Origin: Polyangiaceae bacterium
GTDB taxonomy: Bacteria; Myxococcota_A; Polyangia; Polyangiales; Polyangiaceae
Assembly: GCA_020846005.1 (NCBI GenBank)
Contig: JADLEQ010000028.1
Span: forward strand, 82,389 to 146,388
Length of the DNA stretch: 64,000 nucleotides
Reading direction: 5' to 3'
Shown: positions 55,154 to 63,606 of the stretch, in pieces
How positions within the stretch are numbered: the first letter of the stretch is position 1
Layout of the letters: each line of letters begins with the position of its first letter
Notes under the pieces: generated by a model
What the model was told of the DNA's origin: nothing
The model's input: the letters and a program-made list of their open reading frames with translations, nothing else
The model's database searches: none
Made by a program: the position numbers and the translations under genes

Positions 55154-55924
55154 CTACCCGCGCGCCTGGCGCGCTCCACCCTGGAGCGCCTGCAGCAGGG
55201 CCCCGGGGCGATCGCTGATCACGGTGTCCACACCGACCCGGGCCAGGCGCCGCGCCTCCTGCGGGTCGTTCACCGTCCAGGTGCCGAGGAAGGCGCCCCG
55301 AGCGTGCACGCGCTCGACGAACGCCGACCCGACGAGGGAGTGCTCGGGGTGGACGCCCGCCGCCCCCAACCAGCGGAACCCCGGCGCGCCGCCGACCCCA
55401 CGCTGGCGCGCGTGTACCAGCCAGGCCACCGGCACCGGGCCCCCCCGCGCCAAGAGCGCCACCAGGCGCGGATCGAACGACGAGAACACCAGGGTGCGCG
55501 AGGCGTCCGGGTGGCCCGCCACGAGCTCGAGGCACCGCCGCACGAGCCGCCGTGGGCGGCTCACGTCACGCTTCAGCTCGATGTTGAGCCGCTGGCCGTA
55601 CGCCCGCGCCCAGGCGAGCACGTCGGCGAGGGCGGGCGCGCGCTCGCCTCGCCCGACATCGACGCGCTGGAGCTCGTCCTGCCCGAGCGACTCGACGTCG
55701 CGCCCGTCGCGGCCGGCGCTGACCCGCGCGAGGGTGCGGTCGTGGAGCACCACGACCGCGTCGTCCGCCGTCAGGCGGACGTCCAGCTCCACGCCGTCGG
55801 CCCCCTCGCGCCGGGCGAGCTCGAACGCGGCGATCGTGTTCTCGGGCGCGGCGTGTCGCGCGCCGCGGTGCCCGAGGAGGATGGGTCGCTCCGCCCCCCG
55901 CGCCCACGCGTGCGATGCCGGCAT
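55154..55924 (-). CDS. Glycerophosphodiester phosphodiesterase
   Basis: Predicted 256 residues. Hydrolyses glycerophosphodiesters to glycerol-3-phosphate and alcohol; TIM barrel. Motifs: LLGHRGARHAAPENTIAAF with catalytic His/Arg, GADGVELDVRLTADDAVVVLHD with metal-binding Glu/Asp and second catalytic His, LNIELKRD, VDTVISDRPG at the end. No signal peptide, so cytosolic. ATG at 55922-55924 fits the family. It is divergent from dprA with a 43-nt gap. Confidence 0.94.
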   Translation of the reverse strand: MPASHAWARGAERPILLGHRGARHAAPENTIAAFELARREGADGVELDVRLTADDAVVVLHDRTLARVSAGRDGRDVESLGQDELQRVDVGRGERAPALADVLAWARAYGQRLNIELKRDVSRPRRLVRRCLELVAGHPDASRTLVFSSFDPRLVALLARGGPVPVAWLVHARQRGVGGAPGFRWLGAAGVHPEHSLVGSAFVERVHARGAFLGTWTVNDPQEARRLARVGVDTVISDRPGALLQALQGGARQARG

Positions 55925-55929
55925 CGGCG

Positions 55930-55936
55930 GTAGTAT
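55930..55936. promoter_or_regulatory. Shared -10-type sequence between phosphodiesterase gene and dprA
   Basis: GTAGTAT reads TACTAC on the minus strand, 5 nt before the phosphodiesterase ATG. On the plus strand it is TAGTAT, 31 nt before the dprA GTG. Confidence 0.3.
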
Positions 55937-55967
55937 CGCGCAACCGCGGGCCGACGGGGGACGATCC

Positions 55968-56861
55968 GTGGGCGTGCCGGCGCCCCCGCCCCTGTTCCCC
56001 GAGCTCGGGACCCCGCTCGAGGGGCGGTCGCTGCCGGCGCGACTGGCCGGGGTGGCCGGCGCGCCGCGACGGCTCCACCTGCACGGCTCGCTCGCGGGGG
56101 GGCCGGCCGTCGCCATCGTCGGCGCCCGACGCGCGAGCTTCGCCGGCCGGGTGTTCGCGCGACACCTCGGCCGCGCGCTCGCGCGCGAGGGCCTGCACGT
56201 CGTCAGCGGCGGCGCCGAGGGGATCGACACCGCGGCGCACGAGGGCGCGATGGCCGGCGGCGGCACCACGACGATCGTCGCCCCGGGCGGGTGGGAGCGG
56301 CCCTTCCCCGCGGTCAACGCCGAGCTGTTCCGTCGGGTCGTGCGCTGCGGCGGCGGGTACTTGTCCGTTCGCTCGCCGGCCGACGGCGTGGTGCGCGGCG
56401 CCTTCTTGCGGCGTAACCTCGTGCTGGCGGCGCTCGCCAGCGCGCTCGTGATCGTAGAGGCCCGCGACCACAGCGGCGCGCGGCACGCCGCGCGCTGCGC
56501 CCGAAAGCTCGGGCGCCCGGTCTTCGCCGTGCCGCACGCGCCCTGGGCGGCGGGAGGTCGGGGGTGCGTGCTCGAGCTGCGCGAGGGTGCGTGCGTCGCG
56601 GCCCGGGCGAGCGACGTCCTGGAGGCCCTCGCCGGGATCCTCCGGGACGGATCCCCGGGAACGCTGCCGGACCCCGCCCGGGGAGCGGCGACCGAAGCCG
56701 GCCTCCGAGTCCTCTCAGCGCTCGACCGGGGCGCTCGGGACGCGGACGCCATCGCGACGGGAAGCGGCCTCGCCCACGGCGCCGTGCAGCTCGCGCTCGT
56801 CGAGCTCACCCTGGCGGGCGCCGTGACGATCGACGCGGCCGGGATCCCCCGGCGGACATGA
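55968..56861 (+). CDS. dprA: DNA-processing protein DprA
   Basis: Predicted 297 residues from GTG 55968. Binds single-stranded DNA and loads RecA during natural transformation. The Rossmann-like core shows VAIVGARRAS, VVSGGAEGIDTAAHEGAM, the IVAPGGWERPFPAVN loop, the FLRRNLVLAAL RN-motif and LVIVEARDHSGARHAARCA. It lacks an N-terminal SAM domain but has the C-terminal winged helix (DADAIATGSGLAHGAVQLALVELTLAG). Several consensus Gly and Arg positions differ slightly, for example GGAEG for G-L-A-R-G. No other competence genes lie here. Confidence 0.9.
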   Translation: MGVPAPPPLFPELGTPLEGRSLPARLAGVAGAPRRLHLHGSLAGGPAVAIVGARRASFAGRVFARHLGRALAREGLHVVSGGAEGIDTAAHEGAMAGGGTTTIVAPGGWERPFPAVNAELFRRVVRCGGGYLSVRSPADGVVRGAFLRRNLVLAALASALVIVEARDHSGARHAARCARKLGRPVFAVPHAPWAAGGRGCVLELREGACVAARASDVLEALAGILRDGSPGTLPDPARGAATEAGLRVLSALDRGARDADAIATGSGLAHGAVQLALVELTLAGAVTIDAAGIPRRT

Positions 56862-56882
56862 GGCCGCTGGCGGGAGCTGACG

Positions 56883-58076
56883 TCACGGCGAGAGGCGGCG
56901 CCCGCGGCGCGGCGCGTCGCCCTGGGTGCTCGGCGCCGGGCGCGCGCTCCGCCGCGTGTCGGCGATCGCCGCCAAGACCTCCTGGATCGCGGTCACGCCG
57001 ACGAGCGCCGTGAGCCCGATCGGATCGTACGGCGGCGCGATCTCGACTACGTCGAAGCCGACGATGTCGGCGCCGACGAGCGCCCGCAGCAGCTGCTGGA
57101 GCTCCCACGTCGTCATCCCGCCTGGCAGCGGGAGCGACACGCCGGGCGCGAACGCGGGGTCGAGCGCGGTCACGTCGACGCTGACGTAGATCGGCCCCGT
57201 CCGCACGAGCTTGCGGACGGCCCGGATCGCCGCGTGCAGATCCCATCGCACCTCGTCCACGTCGACGACCTCGAAGCCCTGCTTGAGCGAGAAGTCGAGC
57301 TCGTCGCCCGAGGACCAGGGTCCTCGCAGCCCCACCTGGAGCGTGTGCTCGGGACGCACGAGCCCCTCCTCCACGGCCACGCGGATGACGCTCCCGTGGT
57401 GGATCCGTGACCCCCACGCCGGACCGGCCGCGTTGTCGTGCGCGTCGATGTGCAAGAGCCCGACGCTCCGGAGCTTCGCGCGCTGCAGGCCGCGGAGCAC
57501 CCCGAGCGTGATCGTCTGGTCGCCACCGACCCAGCCCCCGATGACGCCCGAGCGCGCGATCGCCTCGGCGCGGACGGCGATCGCCTCGAGCGCCTCGTCG
57601 AGCTGGTGCGGGTTGACGCGAACGTCGCCGGCGTCGGCGACGGCGAGCTCGTCGAAGATGTCGATCCCGAGCGCTGGCGAGAAGCGTCGCGCCAACGCGG
57701 AGGCCTCGCGCACGGCGCGCGGGCCGAGGCGCGCGCCGGGACGGAAGCTCGTCCCGCCGTCGAACGGGGCGCCCACGAGCACCACGTCCACCGCGGAGCT
57801 CCCCTCCGGCGGGATCTCGGGGAGCCGCAGGAAGGTCGGCACCCCGGCGAACCGAGGCAGCTCCTCGCTCCTCCACGGCGCGAACTCGCGGCCGCCCGTC
57901 CCGCGCCCGCGAGCCGAGGGCGCCGGCCGTTCGGCCCGCTCGGCCCGGCGAGCCGGCGGAGGATCGGTCGACCGCGGCGCCGCCGCCGGCTCCGCGGCGC
58001 GCGTGCGCGGGTTGCGCTGCGTGGCGGGCGCCGCCTCCGGGGGGCGACGGGGCGGCGCGGCGCGCTTCTTCTTCAT
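56883..58076 (-). CDS. Ureohydrolase (agmatinase/arginase)-fold protein with altered metal site
   Basis: Predicted 397 residues. The first about 85 are basic, Ala/Pro-rich and disordered. The remaining sequence is clearly agmatinase-type: VDVVLVGAPFDGGTSFRPGARLGPRAVRE, GSRIHHGSVIRVAVEEG, and DVVEIAPPYD. The six Mn ligands are H, D, H, D, D, D in family members; here they are Q187, D211, H213, N215, D301, T303 (motifs GGDQTIT, DAHDN, SVDVT). Three of six are substituted, so standard di-Mn hydrolysis of agmatine or arginine is doubtful. A regulatory or different-chemistry role is inferred. Same-strand neighbour of the lipoprotein at 58144, 68 nt upstream. Confidence 0.85.
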   Translation of the reverse strand: MKKKRAAPPRRPPEAAPATQRNPRTRAAEPAAAPRSTDPPPARRAERAERPAPSARGRGTGGREFAPWRSEELPRFAGVPTFLRLPEIPPEGSSAVDVVLVGAPFDGGTSFRPGARLGPRAVREASALARRFSPALGIDIFDELAVADAGDVRVNPHQLDEALEAIAVRAEAIARSGVIGGWVGGDQTITLGVLRGLQRAKLRSVGLLHIDAHDNAAGPAWGSRIHHGSVIRVAVEEGLVRPEHTLQVGLRGPWSSGDELDFSLKQGFEVVDVDEVRWDLHAAIRAVRKLVRTGPIYVSVDVTALDPAFAPGVSLPLPGGMTTWELQQLLRALVGADIVGFDVVEIAPPYDPIGLTALVGVTAIQEVLAAIADTRRSARPAPSTQGDAPRRGRRLSP

Positions 58077-58143
58077 CCTCTCGTGGAGGATGCCAGCCGC
58101 GGCCGCGGCGCGCCAGCCCGACGCGCCGCCTGCGCGCCGCGGC

Positions 58144-59046
58144 TCAGTCCGTGCAGACGGCCTCGACCGCGCGGACTCCGCCGGGACGCCGCTCGCGGAA
58201 CGTACCGGGAAGCAGCGGCGGGTTGTGCTCGATCTCCGTGGCCTTGAGCACGAGGTCGCGCTCCTTCCACGGCACCACGAACCGCAGCGAGCGAGGGACC
58301 TCGGCGCGGCACGCGGGCCCGCTCGGCGGCACGTCGGGCTCGAGGCCCTCCTCGTCGACGATCGCCGCCGCCGTCTCGACCGGGGAATGGTCGGCGAGCT
58401 CGACGTGGTACGCCTCCACGCCGGCCTGGTCGACCTGGACCCGGAGCAGACGCACCCGCTGCTCGGCCCAGGGCTTCTCCCAGTCCTCGGGGTGCGGGAC
58501 GAGCCGGAGGTGCTCCGTCGCGGCGTGGCGACTCGGGATGCGGACCGCGTAGGCGCCCGCGTCCCACTCGAGCGAGGCCGAGGCGGGCGCGTGCACCAGC
58601 ACCGGCGCGTCGCCTCGGAGGAGCTGGACGAGCGCGAACGGCGGCACCGGGAGCTGCGTGAAGCGAGCGACGTTGCAGGCGGAGGCGCGCCCGTGGAGGA
58701 AGGTCTTCTGCAGGGCGTCGAGGAGCGTGAAGCGCTCACCGTCCGAGGCGAGGCGCACCACGGTCGCGCCGAACGGGCTCACGACGTCGAACCGCAGGCT
58801 CTCGGGCGACGCCGCGAGGTAGTGCACCGTACCGCGCACGCGCCCGCGCTCGCCGATGTAGTCGATCTTGGCCTCCGCGCGCACGCCGCGGCTGCACTCG
58901 GCCGTCGCGCGCAACCTCCCGAGCGCGCTCTCCGCGTCCGGGAACCGGGAGGGCGGAGGGCCTCCGCACGCGGCCGCGAGCCCGGCCCCGGCGGCGGCCA
59001 CCGCGACGCTCCGCGCGGCGGCGCGTGAGCCGCGCCCGCGCCTCAT
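58144..59046 (-). CDS. Lipoprotein with LolA/LolB-like fold
   Basis: Predicted 300 residues. Signal peptide ending LAAAC (lipobox). Residues about 35-130 follow the LolA/LolB or DUF4292 pattern: AEAKIDYIGERGRVRGTVHY, LRFDVVSPFGATVVRLASDG, RFTLLDALQKTFLHG. The second half is a variable beta-rich region. Likely binds lipid or lipoprotein precursors at the periplasmic face, but this is by fold analogy only. The ATG overlaps the HARE-HTH gene's stop (ATGA), so the two genes share a transcript. Confidence 0.72.
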   Translation of the reverse strand: MRRGRGSRAAARSVAVAAAGAGLAAACGGPPPSRFPDAESALGRLRATAECSRGVRAEAKIDYIGERGRVRGTVHYLAASPESLRFDVVSPFGATVVRLASDGERFTLLDALQKTFLHGRASACNVARFTQLPVPPFALVQLLRGDAPVLVHAPASASLEWDAGAYAVRIPSRHAATEHLRLVPHPEDWEKPWAEQRVRLLRVQVDQAGVEAYHVELADHSPVETAAAIVDEEGLEPDVPPSGPACRAEVPRSLRFVVPWKERDLVLKATEIEHNPPLLPGTFRERRPGGVRAVEAVCTD

Positions 59047-60704
59047 CCGACGCGCAGCGCCTCGAGGAGATCGAGATCGGGGAACGGCAGCTCCATCCGT
59101 ACGTGGGCGACCGCCACGCTGCGCTCGTCGCAGAGACGCGCCAGCGCCAGGCCGTCGAAGAGCGCGACGGGCGCGGCGCCGACGATCGCCGCCTCTTCGC
59201 GCGCGCCGCTCAGCACCTGACCGGTCGTGACGAGCCAGCCCGCGTGCGCCGGCCCGTAGTGGTGGAGGCCGCCGCGCAGCTCCGCGACACGCTCGCGGCC
59301 GATCTCGCGGCCGTCCCGCCGCAGCACCACGGCGACGCGCTGGTCCCCGCCGCTGCCGCGGAGCCGGGCCGCGAAGTGGAGCTCCGCGTTCCCGGCGCCC
59401 GGGCGCCGCACCGCCGCCACGTCCGTCGCCCCACCGCGCTCGAGCAGCAGGAGCATCAGCTCGGCGAGCCCGCGCGGCGGGAGCTCCTGGAGCTTGCGCA
59501 GCAACGCGCGAGAGGCGGCGTCCCGATACCGCTCGACGGCGGCCTGCGCCTCGCGCTCGAGGCGCCCGAGGTCACCGTCGAGGGACCAGTCCGTCAGCGC
59601 GACGCGGCCGGCGGCCGCGCGGAACCGCGGGCGCTGCCCCGCCTCCTGGCGGCGCAGGTTGTCGGCCCGGACCGCCGCCGAGATCGCCGCCTGCGCGTGC
59701 TGCGGATCGCCGGCGAGGCGGCCGCGGCGCTGGGCCGCCTCGACGAGGCGTGCCATCGGCACCGGGCCGGCCTTCGCGTCGAACGACGCGAGCAGCGACG
59801 CCGCCGCGTCCGCGAGCGGCTCGCCGGAGAGGTCGTCGAGCTTGGCGTCGGGGCGGCTCTCCCGCCGCTCACCGCGATCCCGCTCCCCGCGGTCACGATC
59901 TCGCTCGCCGCGATCCCTCTCCCCGCGATCCCGCTCCCCGCGGTCGCGATCCCGCTCGCCGCGATCTCGCTCGCCGCGATCCCGCTCCCCGCGATCCCGC
60001 TCGCCGCGGTCGCCCCGCTCGCGGTCCCCGCGCTCCCGATCGCCGCGCTCGCGGTCCCCACGGGGCTCGCGCGGGGCGTCCGCCGCGGCCTCGATCACCT
60101 CGGCCGGCGCCTCGCTCACCGTGTAGCCTGGAAGATCGTCACCGCCTGACCGCGGGCCATCCTCGCTGCGGCCCCGGCGGCGCCGCCCGCGCTTACGCCG
60201 CCCTCCGTCGCCCTCGTCATCGTCCTCATCGGCGGGCGCGCTGCCCAGGATCGGCTCGTCGTCGTCCTCCTCCGGCGCGAACATCGCGGTCGCGGTCGCG
60301 GCCAGCTTGGCGCGGCGGCGCTCCTCTTCGTCCGGGCTGGATGCCTCTTCCTCTTCTTCTGCGGCAGCGCCAGGGGTCGGCTCGGACTCGGGCGCCGGCT
60401 CCATCGCGAAGGCGGGGTTCTGCGCGATCCGATCGAGCGCCGGCGTGCGGTCCGCGAGGCCCTTCTGGATGGTCGCCGGGTCCCACTCGCGGAGCGCGAA
60501 GACGCCCGGCTTGAGGCGCACCAGCGGGTTGTCCTTCTCCGCCTTCTTGACCAGCGCCGCGAGGCGCGCGCCCATCGTCACCTCGGGGCTCTTGCCCACG
60601 TGGGAGAGCAGGTTCTTCTCAATCGCTACGTCGGTGATCTCTTTGTAGTGGAGGGGCTTGCCGACCATGCGCAGCACCAGGGCTGCGGCTTCCGTGAAGG
60701 TCAT
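59043..60704 (-). CDS. HARE-HTH protein with Mrr-like C-terminal domain
   Basis: Predicted 553 residues. The N-terminal HARE-HTH domain (about 1-75: TFTEAAALVLRMVGKPLHYKEITD, RLAALVKKAEKDNPLVRLKPGVFAL) is the winged helix seen in RNA polymerase delta and chromatin factors. A long acidic and then Arg/Gly/Asp-repeat linker (about 105-285, many GERDR units) follows. The C-terminal about 170 residues resemble Mrr-type restriction endonucleases (LMLLLLERGGATDVAAVRRPG, GWLVTTGQVLSG, VALFDGLALARL), but the catalytic D-x(n)-[QE]-x-K is not found: the strand reads VAVVLRRDG. Probably a DNA- or transcription-associated protein without nuclease activity. Confidence 0.8.
   Translation of the reverse strand: MTFTEAAALVLRMVGKPLHYKEITDVAIEKNLLSHVGKSPEVTMGARLAALVKKAEKDNPLVRLKPGVFALREWDPATIQKGLADRTPALDRIAQNPAFAMEPAPESEPTPGAAAEEEEEASSPDEEERRRAKLAATATAMFAPEEDDDEPILGSAPADEDDDEGDGGRRKRGRRRRGRSEDGPRSGGDDLPGYTVSEAPAEVIEAAADAPREPRGDRERGDRERGDRERGDRGERDRGERDRGERDRGERDRDRGERDRGERDRGERDRDRGERDRGERRESRPDAKLDDLSGEPLADAAASLLASFDAKAGPVPMARLVEAAQRRGRLAGDPQHAQAAISAAVRADNLRRQEAGQRPRFRAAAGRVALTDWSLDGDLGRLEREAQAAVERYRDAASRALLRKLQELPPRGLAELMLLLLERGGATDVAAVRRPGAGNAELHFAARLRGSGGDQRVAVVLRRDGREIGRERVAELRGGLHHYGPAHAGWLVTTGQVLSGAREEAAIVGAAPVALFDGLALARLCDERSVAVAHVRMELPFPDLDLLEALRVG
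59875..60062 (-). repeat. Degenerate tandem repeats encoding Gly-Glu-Arg-Asp-Arg
   Basis: Many 15-bp units in frame, encoding the GERDR-type disordered linker of the HARE-HTH protein. Units are degenerate at the DNA level (GCG/TCG/CCG variants), so protein-level selection is likely. Confidence 0.8.
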
Positions 60705-60916
60705 CCGTTCGGTCTCTTTCGGGTGGGAAGTCTCTGAGGGCGCCGCCTGGCGCCGCGCGCCGGGCCGGGGCCGCGCGCCGCGCGCGCTCGAATCGGCAAC
60801 CTCCGCCGGCTCGGAGCCCGCGCGCGGCCGGAGGCCTACCACGCGGCCGGCGCCCGCGGAAGTGCCCGGCCGCCGGGCGAACCACGCCCCCCCGCGACGT
60901 GCCGGGTGCGCAGGCG

Positions 60917-60922
60917 TACGAT
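60917..60922 (+). promoter_or_regulatory. Candidate -10 element
   Basis: TACGAT 7 nt before GTG 60930. The rest of the 225-nt gap from 60705 shows no other gene or clear signal. Confidence 0.35.
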
Positions 60923-60929
60923 CCGGGCC

Positions 60930-61295
60930 GTGGACTCCGCTCGCCTGCTCGCGGAGCTCGAGGCCGCCGCGGCGCGACTCGGCCTCGCGGTGCGCACCGA
61001 GGCGCTCCTCGGCGCCGCGCGCAGCGGCGCGTGCCGGGTGCGCGGCAGGGCGGTCGTCCTGCTCGACGCTGCGGCGAGCCCAATCGAGCGCGCCACCGCG
61101 CTCGGAGAGACGCTCGCGGGCCTCGACCTCGAGGCGGTCTACGTCGCGCCGCGCGCGCGCGCCTTCGTGGAGCGCTGCCGCGCGCGCGCGCGCGGCGGCC
61201 GGCGGCCGTCCGAGGCGCCGCCAGCGCCGACGCCCATCCGCGGGCCGCTCCGACCGAAACCGGGGGTGCGCACCTGCCGCAGGGGCACGCGCTGA
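60930..61295 (+). CDS. Small hypothetical protein upstream of murB
   Basis: Predicted 121 residues from GTG 60930 (GTG 60906 would add eight). The first about 70 residues look structured (ARLLAELEAAAARLGLAVRTEALL, GRAVVLLDAAASPIERATALGETLAGLDLEAVYV). The rest is Arg/Pro-rich and disordered. No family recognised, no signal peptide. The 67-nt gap to murB contains that gene's own -10-like TACGGT. Confidence 0.6.
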   Translation: MDSARLLAELEAAAARLGLAVRTEALLGAARSGACRVRGRAVVLLDAAASPIERATALGETLAGLDLEAVYVAPRARAFVERCRARARGGRRPSEAPPAPTPIRGPLRPKPGVRTCRRGTR

Positions 61296-61350
61296 GCCGC
61301 CGCGCGCGGCCACGAGGCGGCAGCTCGTTCTCGGCGCCGGCGCGCGGCGC

Positions 61351-61356
61351 TACGGT
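61351..61356 (+). promoter_or_regulatory. Candidate -10 element for murB
   Basis: TACGGT 6 nt before GTG 61363, with a weak TTCTCG 17 nt further upstream as possible -35. Confidence 0.4.
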
Positions 61357-61362
61357 GGCCGC

Positions 61363-62433
61363 GTGACCCGGGTCCTCGAGCACGTCCCGCTCGCGCCGCG
61401 CACCACGCTCGGCGTCGGCGGTCCGGCGCGCTGGCTCGTGCGCTGCGCCCGCGAGGCGGACGTGTTGGCGGCCGCGGAGCTCGCGCACGCGCGCGGCGTG
61501 CCGCTCCTGGTCCTCGCTGGCGGCTCGAACCTCGTGGTCGCGGACGAGGGCGTGGACGCCGTCGTCGTGTCGCTCGAGCTCCGAGGCGCCACGTTCACCG
61601 ACGAGGCCGACACCGCGCGCCTCGACGCCGGCGCCGGAGAGCCGTGGGACGGTGTCGTCGCGGCGGCCGCCCAGCGCGGCGCCGCGGGCATCGAGTGTCT
61701 GAGCGGCATCCCGGGCCTGGCCGGGGCGACGCCCGTCCAGAACGTGGGCGCGTACGGGCAGGAGGTGAGCCAGACGATCGAGCGCGTGCGCGCGATCGAT
61801 CCGTCGACGGGAGCGGTCCACGAGCTCCACGCCGAGGCGTGCGGGTTCGGCTACCGGGACAGCCGCTTCAAGCGCGAGCCGGGGCGGCTCGTCGTCACGA
61901 GCGTGCGCTTCCGGCTGCCGCGGCGCGCCCCCGAGGCGCCGTCGTACGCGGAGCTCGCGCGCGCGCTCGGGGGCCGCGCGGCAGCGCCGACGCTGCTCGA
62001 CGTGCGCGAGGCGGTGAAGGAGCTCCGCCGGCAGAAGTCGATGCTCGCCGGCGGGGCGGACGAGAACTCGCGGAGCTGCGGCTCGTTCTTCACGAACCCC
62101 GTCGTCGATCTGGCGACGCTCGCCACCGTGGAGTCGCGCGCCGCCGACCCGTCGCTGCCCCGCCACCCCCAGCCCGACGGCCGCGTGAAGCTCCCGGCGG
62201 CGTGGCTCATCGAGCGCGCCGGACTCCCGCGCGGCGCCCGCGACGGCGCCGTGGGCCTCTCCACGCGCCACACCCTCGCGCTGGTCGCGCACGAGGGCGC
62301 GACGGCTCGCGAGGTCGTCCGCTTCGCGCGGCGGGTACGCGCGACCGTCGAGGATCGCTTCGGCGTGCGACTGGTGCCGGAGCCCGTCTTCTGGGGCTTC
62401 GGCTCGCTGGACGACGGCCTGCCCGTGGGTTGA
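61363..62433 (+). CDS. murB: UDP-N-acetylenolpyruvoylglucosamine reductase
   Basis: Predicted 356 residues, GTG start at 61363. Reduces UDP-GlcNAc-enolpyruvate to UDP-MurNAc with NADPH; FAD-dependent. Motifs: TTLGVGGPARW, LVLAGGSNLVVADEG, GIECLSGIPGLAGATPVQNVGAYGQE (FAD binding), the catalytic Ser of SCGSFFTNPVV, and the final Glu in VPEPVFWGF. Type I (E. coli-like) by the inserted YRDSRFKRE segment. It is stand-alone here; other mur genes are absent from the window. Confidence 0.96.
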   Translation: MTRVLEHVPLAPRTTLGVGGPARWLVRCAREADVLAAAELAHARGVPLLVLAGGSNLVVADEGVDAVVVSLELRGATFTDEADTARLDAGAGEPWDGVVAAAAQRGAAGIECLSGIPGLAGATPVQNVGAYGQEVSQTIERVRAIDPSTGAVHELHAEACGFGYRDSRFKREPGRLVVTSVRFRLPRRAPEAPSYAELARALGGRAAAPTLLDVREAVKELRRQKSMLAGGADENSRSCGSFFTNPVVDLATLATVESRAADPSLPRHPQPDGRVKLPAAWLIERAGLPRGARDGAVGLSTRHTLALVAHEGATAREVVRFARRVRATVEDRFGVRLVPEPVFWGFGSLDDGLPVG

Positions 62434-62439
62434 TGGGGT

Positions 62440-62458
62440 AGGATCCGTGGGGGATCCT
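62440..62458. terminator. Bidirectional hairpin after murB
   Basis: AGGATCC (62440-62446) pairs with GGATCCT (62452-62458) around GTGGG, between convergent stop codons. Confidence 0.45.
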
Positions 62459-63546
62459 CACGGACCGAATGGCATCTCCCCTTGGCACCTCCCCGCGGAG
62501 ACGAAGCCGCCTCCGGAGCTGGCCTCGCACACGTCATTCACGCAGTAGGCGTCGGGCCCGCATTCGTCCCAGTCGACGCACGCGTCGCCCGGCCCCTTGA
62601 ACGCCGTGCACACCTCGGTATCCGCGCAGTAGCCACCCTGGCACTCGTCGTCGTCCTGGCACGCCGAGCCCGGGGGGCGCTGCGCGACACACTGACCCGC
62701 GTCACAGAACGCGCCCGCGACGCAGTCCTGGTAGCCGCACGCGCCCCCGATCGGCGTCAGCGCCTCGCACGTCCCGCTGTCGGCGCACCACACACCGTCG
62801 TCGGTGTAACAGAGCGCCGTGGCCTCCGAGGAGCCGCTGCCGCCGCTGCACGCCCAGCCGGAGCTCCCCTGCTGGGTGCACGTGAGGCGACAGGCGTCGC
62901 CCGCCTTGCCGCGCGTGAGCGCGACGCAGGTGCCGACCTGGCCCGAAGAGTCGAAGTCGCACTCCGCGCGCTCGGCGCCGGCCGGGGTCTTGCATTCGCT
63001 GGTCGACTCGCAGGAGCCGCCGGGCGCGACCGTCTCGTCGGTGTCGAGCGCGCACTTGCCAGTGTATGCGCCGGTCGCCGGGTCTTCCTCCACCACACAG
63101 TCGACCGGGGCTCCGTCCGCCGGTCGGTCGCAGTCCGCGCTCGACTCGCACGGGCCGCCGAGCGGCGTCGAGCCCTCGAACACCGCCTCGCACTCCTGGT
63201 CCGATGAGTCGTCGTCCATGCCGCAGCCCGCCGCGGCGCCGCGCAGGGCCGAGATGCACCGGCCCGCCGCGGCGGCGTCGTACTTCACCTGAGGGCCGGA
63301 GGGCAGGAACGCCCCGTAGAACGCCTCGAAGCCGCTCCGGCACTTGGCGGAGTCGTACGGGTGGCCCGCCTGCTGGCAACACCCGGCGAGGCCGTCGCAC
63401 AAGGCGTCGACCAGCGCGGGGACGAACTCCGCCTGTGCGACCGGGCCGCTCCCGCCGCCCGTACCCCCGCTCGTCTGACCGCTGCACGCCGCACCGAGCC
63501 CACCCGCGAGCGCCATCGCGAGGGCCGCACCGAAGATTCGCTTCAT
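62458..63546 (-). CDS. Cys-rich secreted lipoprotein
   Basis: Predicted 362 residues. Strong ribosome binding site GGAGG 6 nt before the ATG at 63546. Signal peptide ending LGAAC, then a Gly/Ser tether. The mature region begins with a helical segment (FVPALVDALCDGLAGCCQQA) and continues as Cys-rich blocks of the form G-x-x-C-x(5)-C-x(4)-YC-x-x-x-x-x-C (CQDDDECQGGYCADTEVC, CVDWDECGPDAYCVNDVC). This architecture is common in myxobacterial surface lipoproteins. Function unknown. Confidence 0.85.
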   Translation of the reverse strand: MKRIFGAALAMALAGGLGAACSGQTSGGTGGGSGPVAQAEFVPALVDALCDGLAGCCQQAGHPYDSAKCRSGFEAFYGAFLPSGPQVKYDAAAAGRCISALRGAAAGCGMDDDSSDQECEAVFEGSTPLGGPCESSADCDRPADGAPVDCVVEEDPATGAYTGKCALDTDETVAPGGSCESTSECKTPAGAERAECDFDSSGQVGTCVALTRGKAGDACRLTCTQQGSSGWACSGGSGSSEATALCYTDDGVWCADSGTCEALTPIGGACGYQDCVAGAFCDAGQCVAQRPPGSACQDDDECQGGYCADTEVCTAFKGPGDACVDWDECGPDAYCVNDVCEASSGGGFVSAGRCQGEMPFGP

Positions 63547-63606
63547 GGAGTCCTCCAAGACCTCCCTCTTAGCACACACCCGCGGTCGCGCCGCGGGCCC
63601 GGGCAC

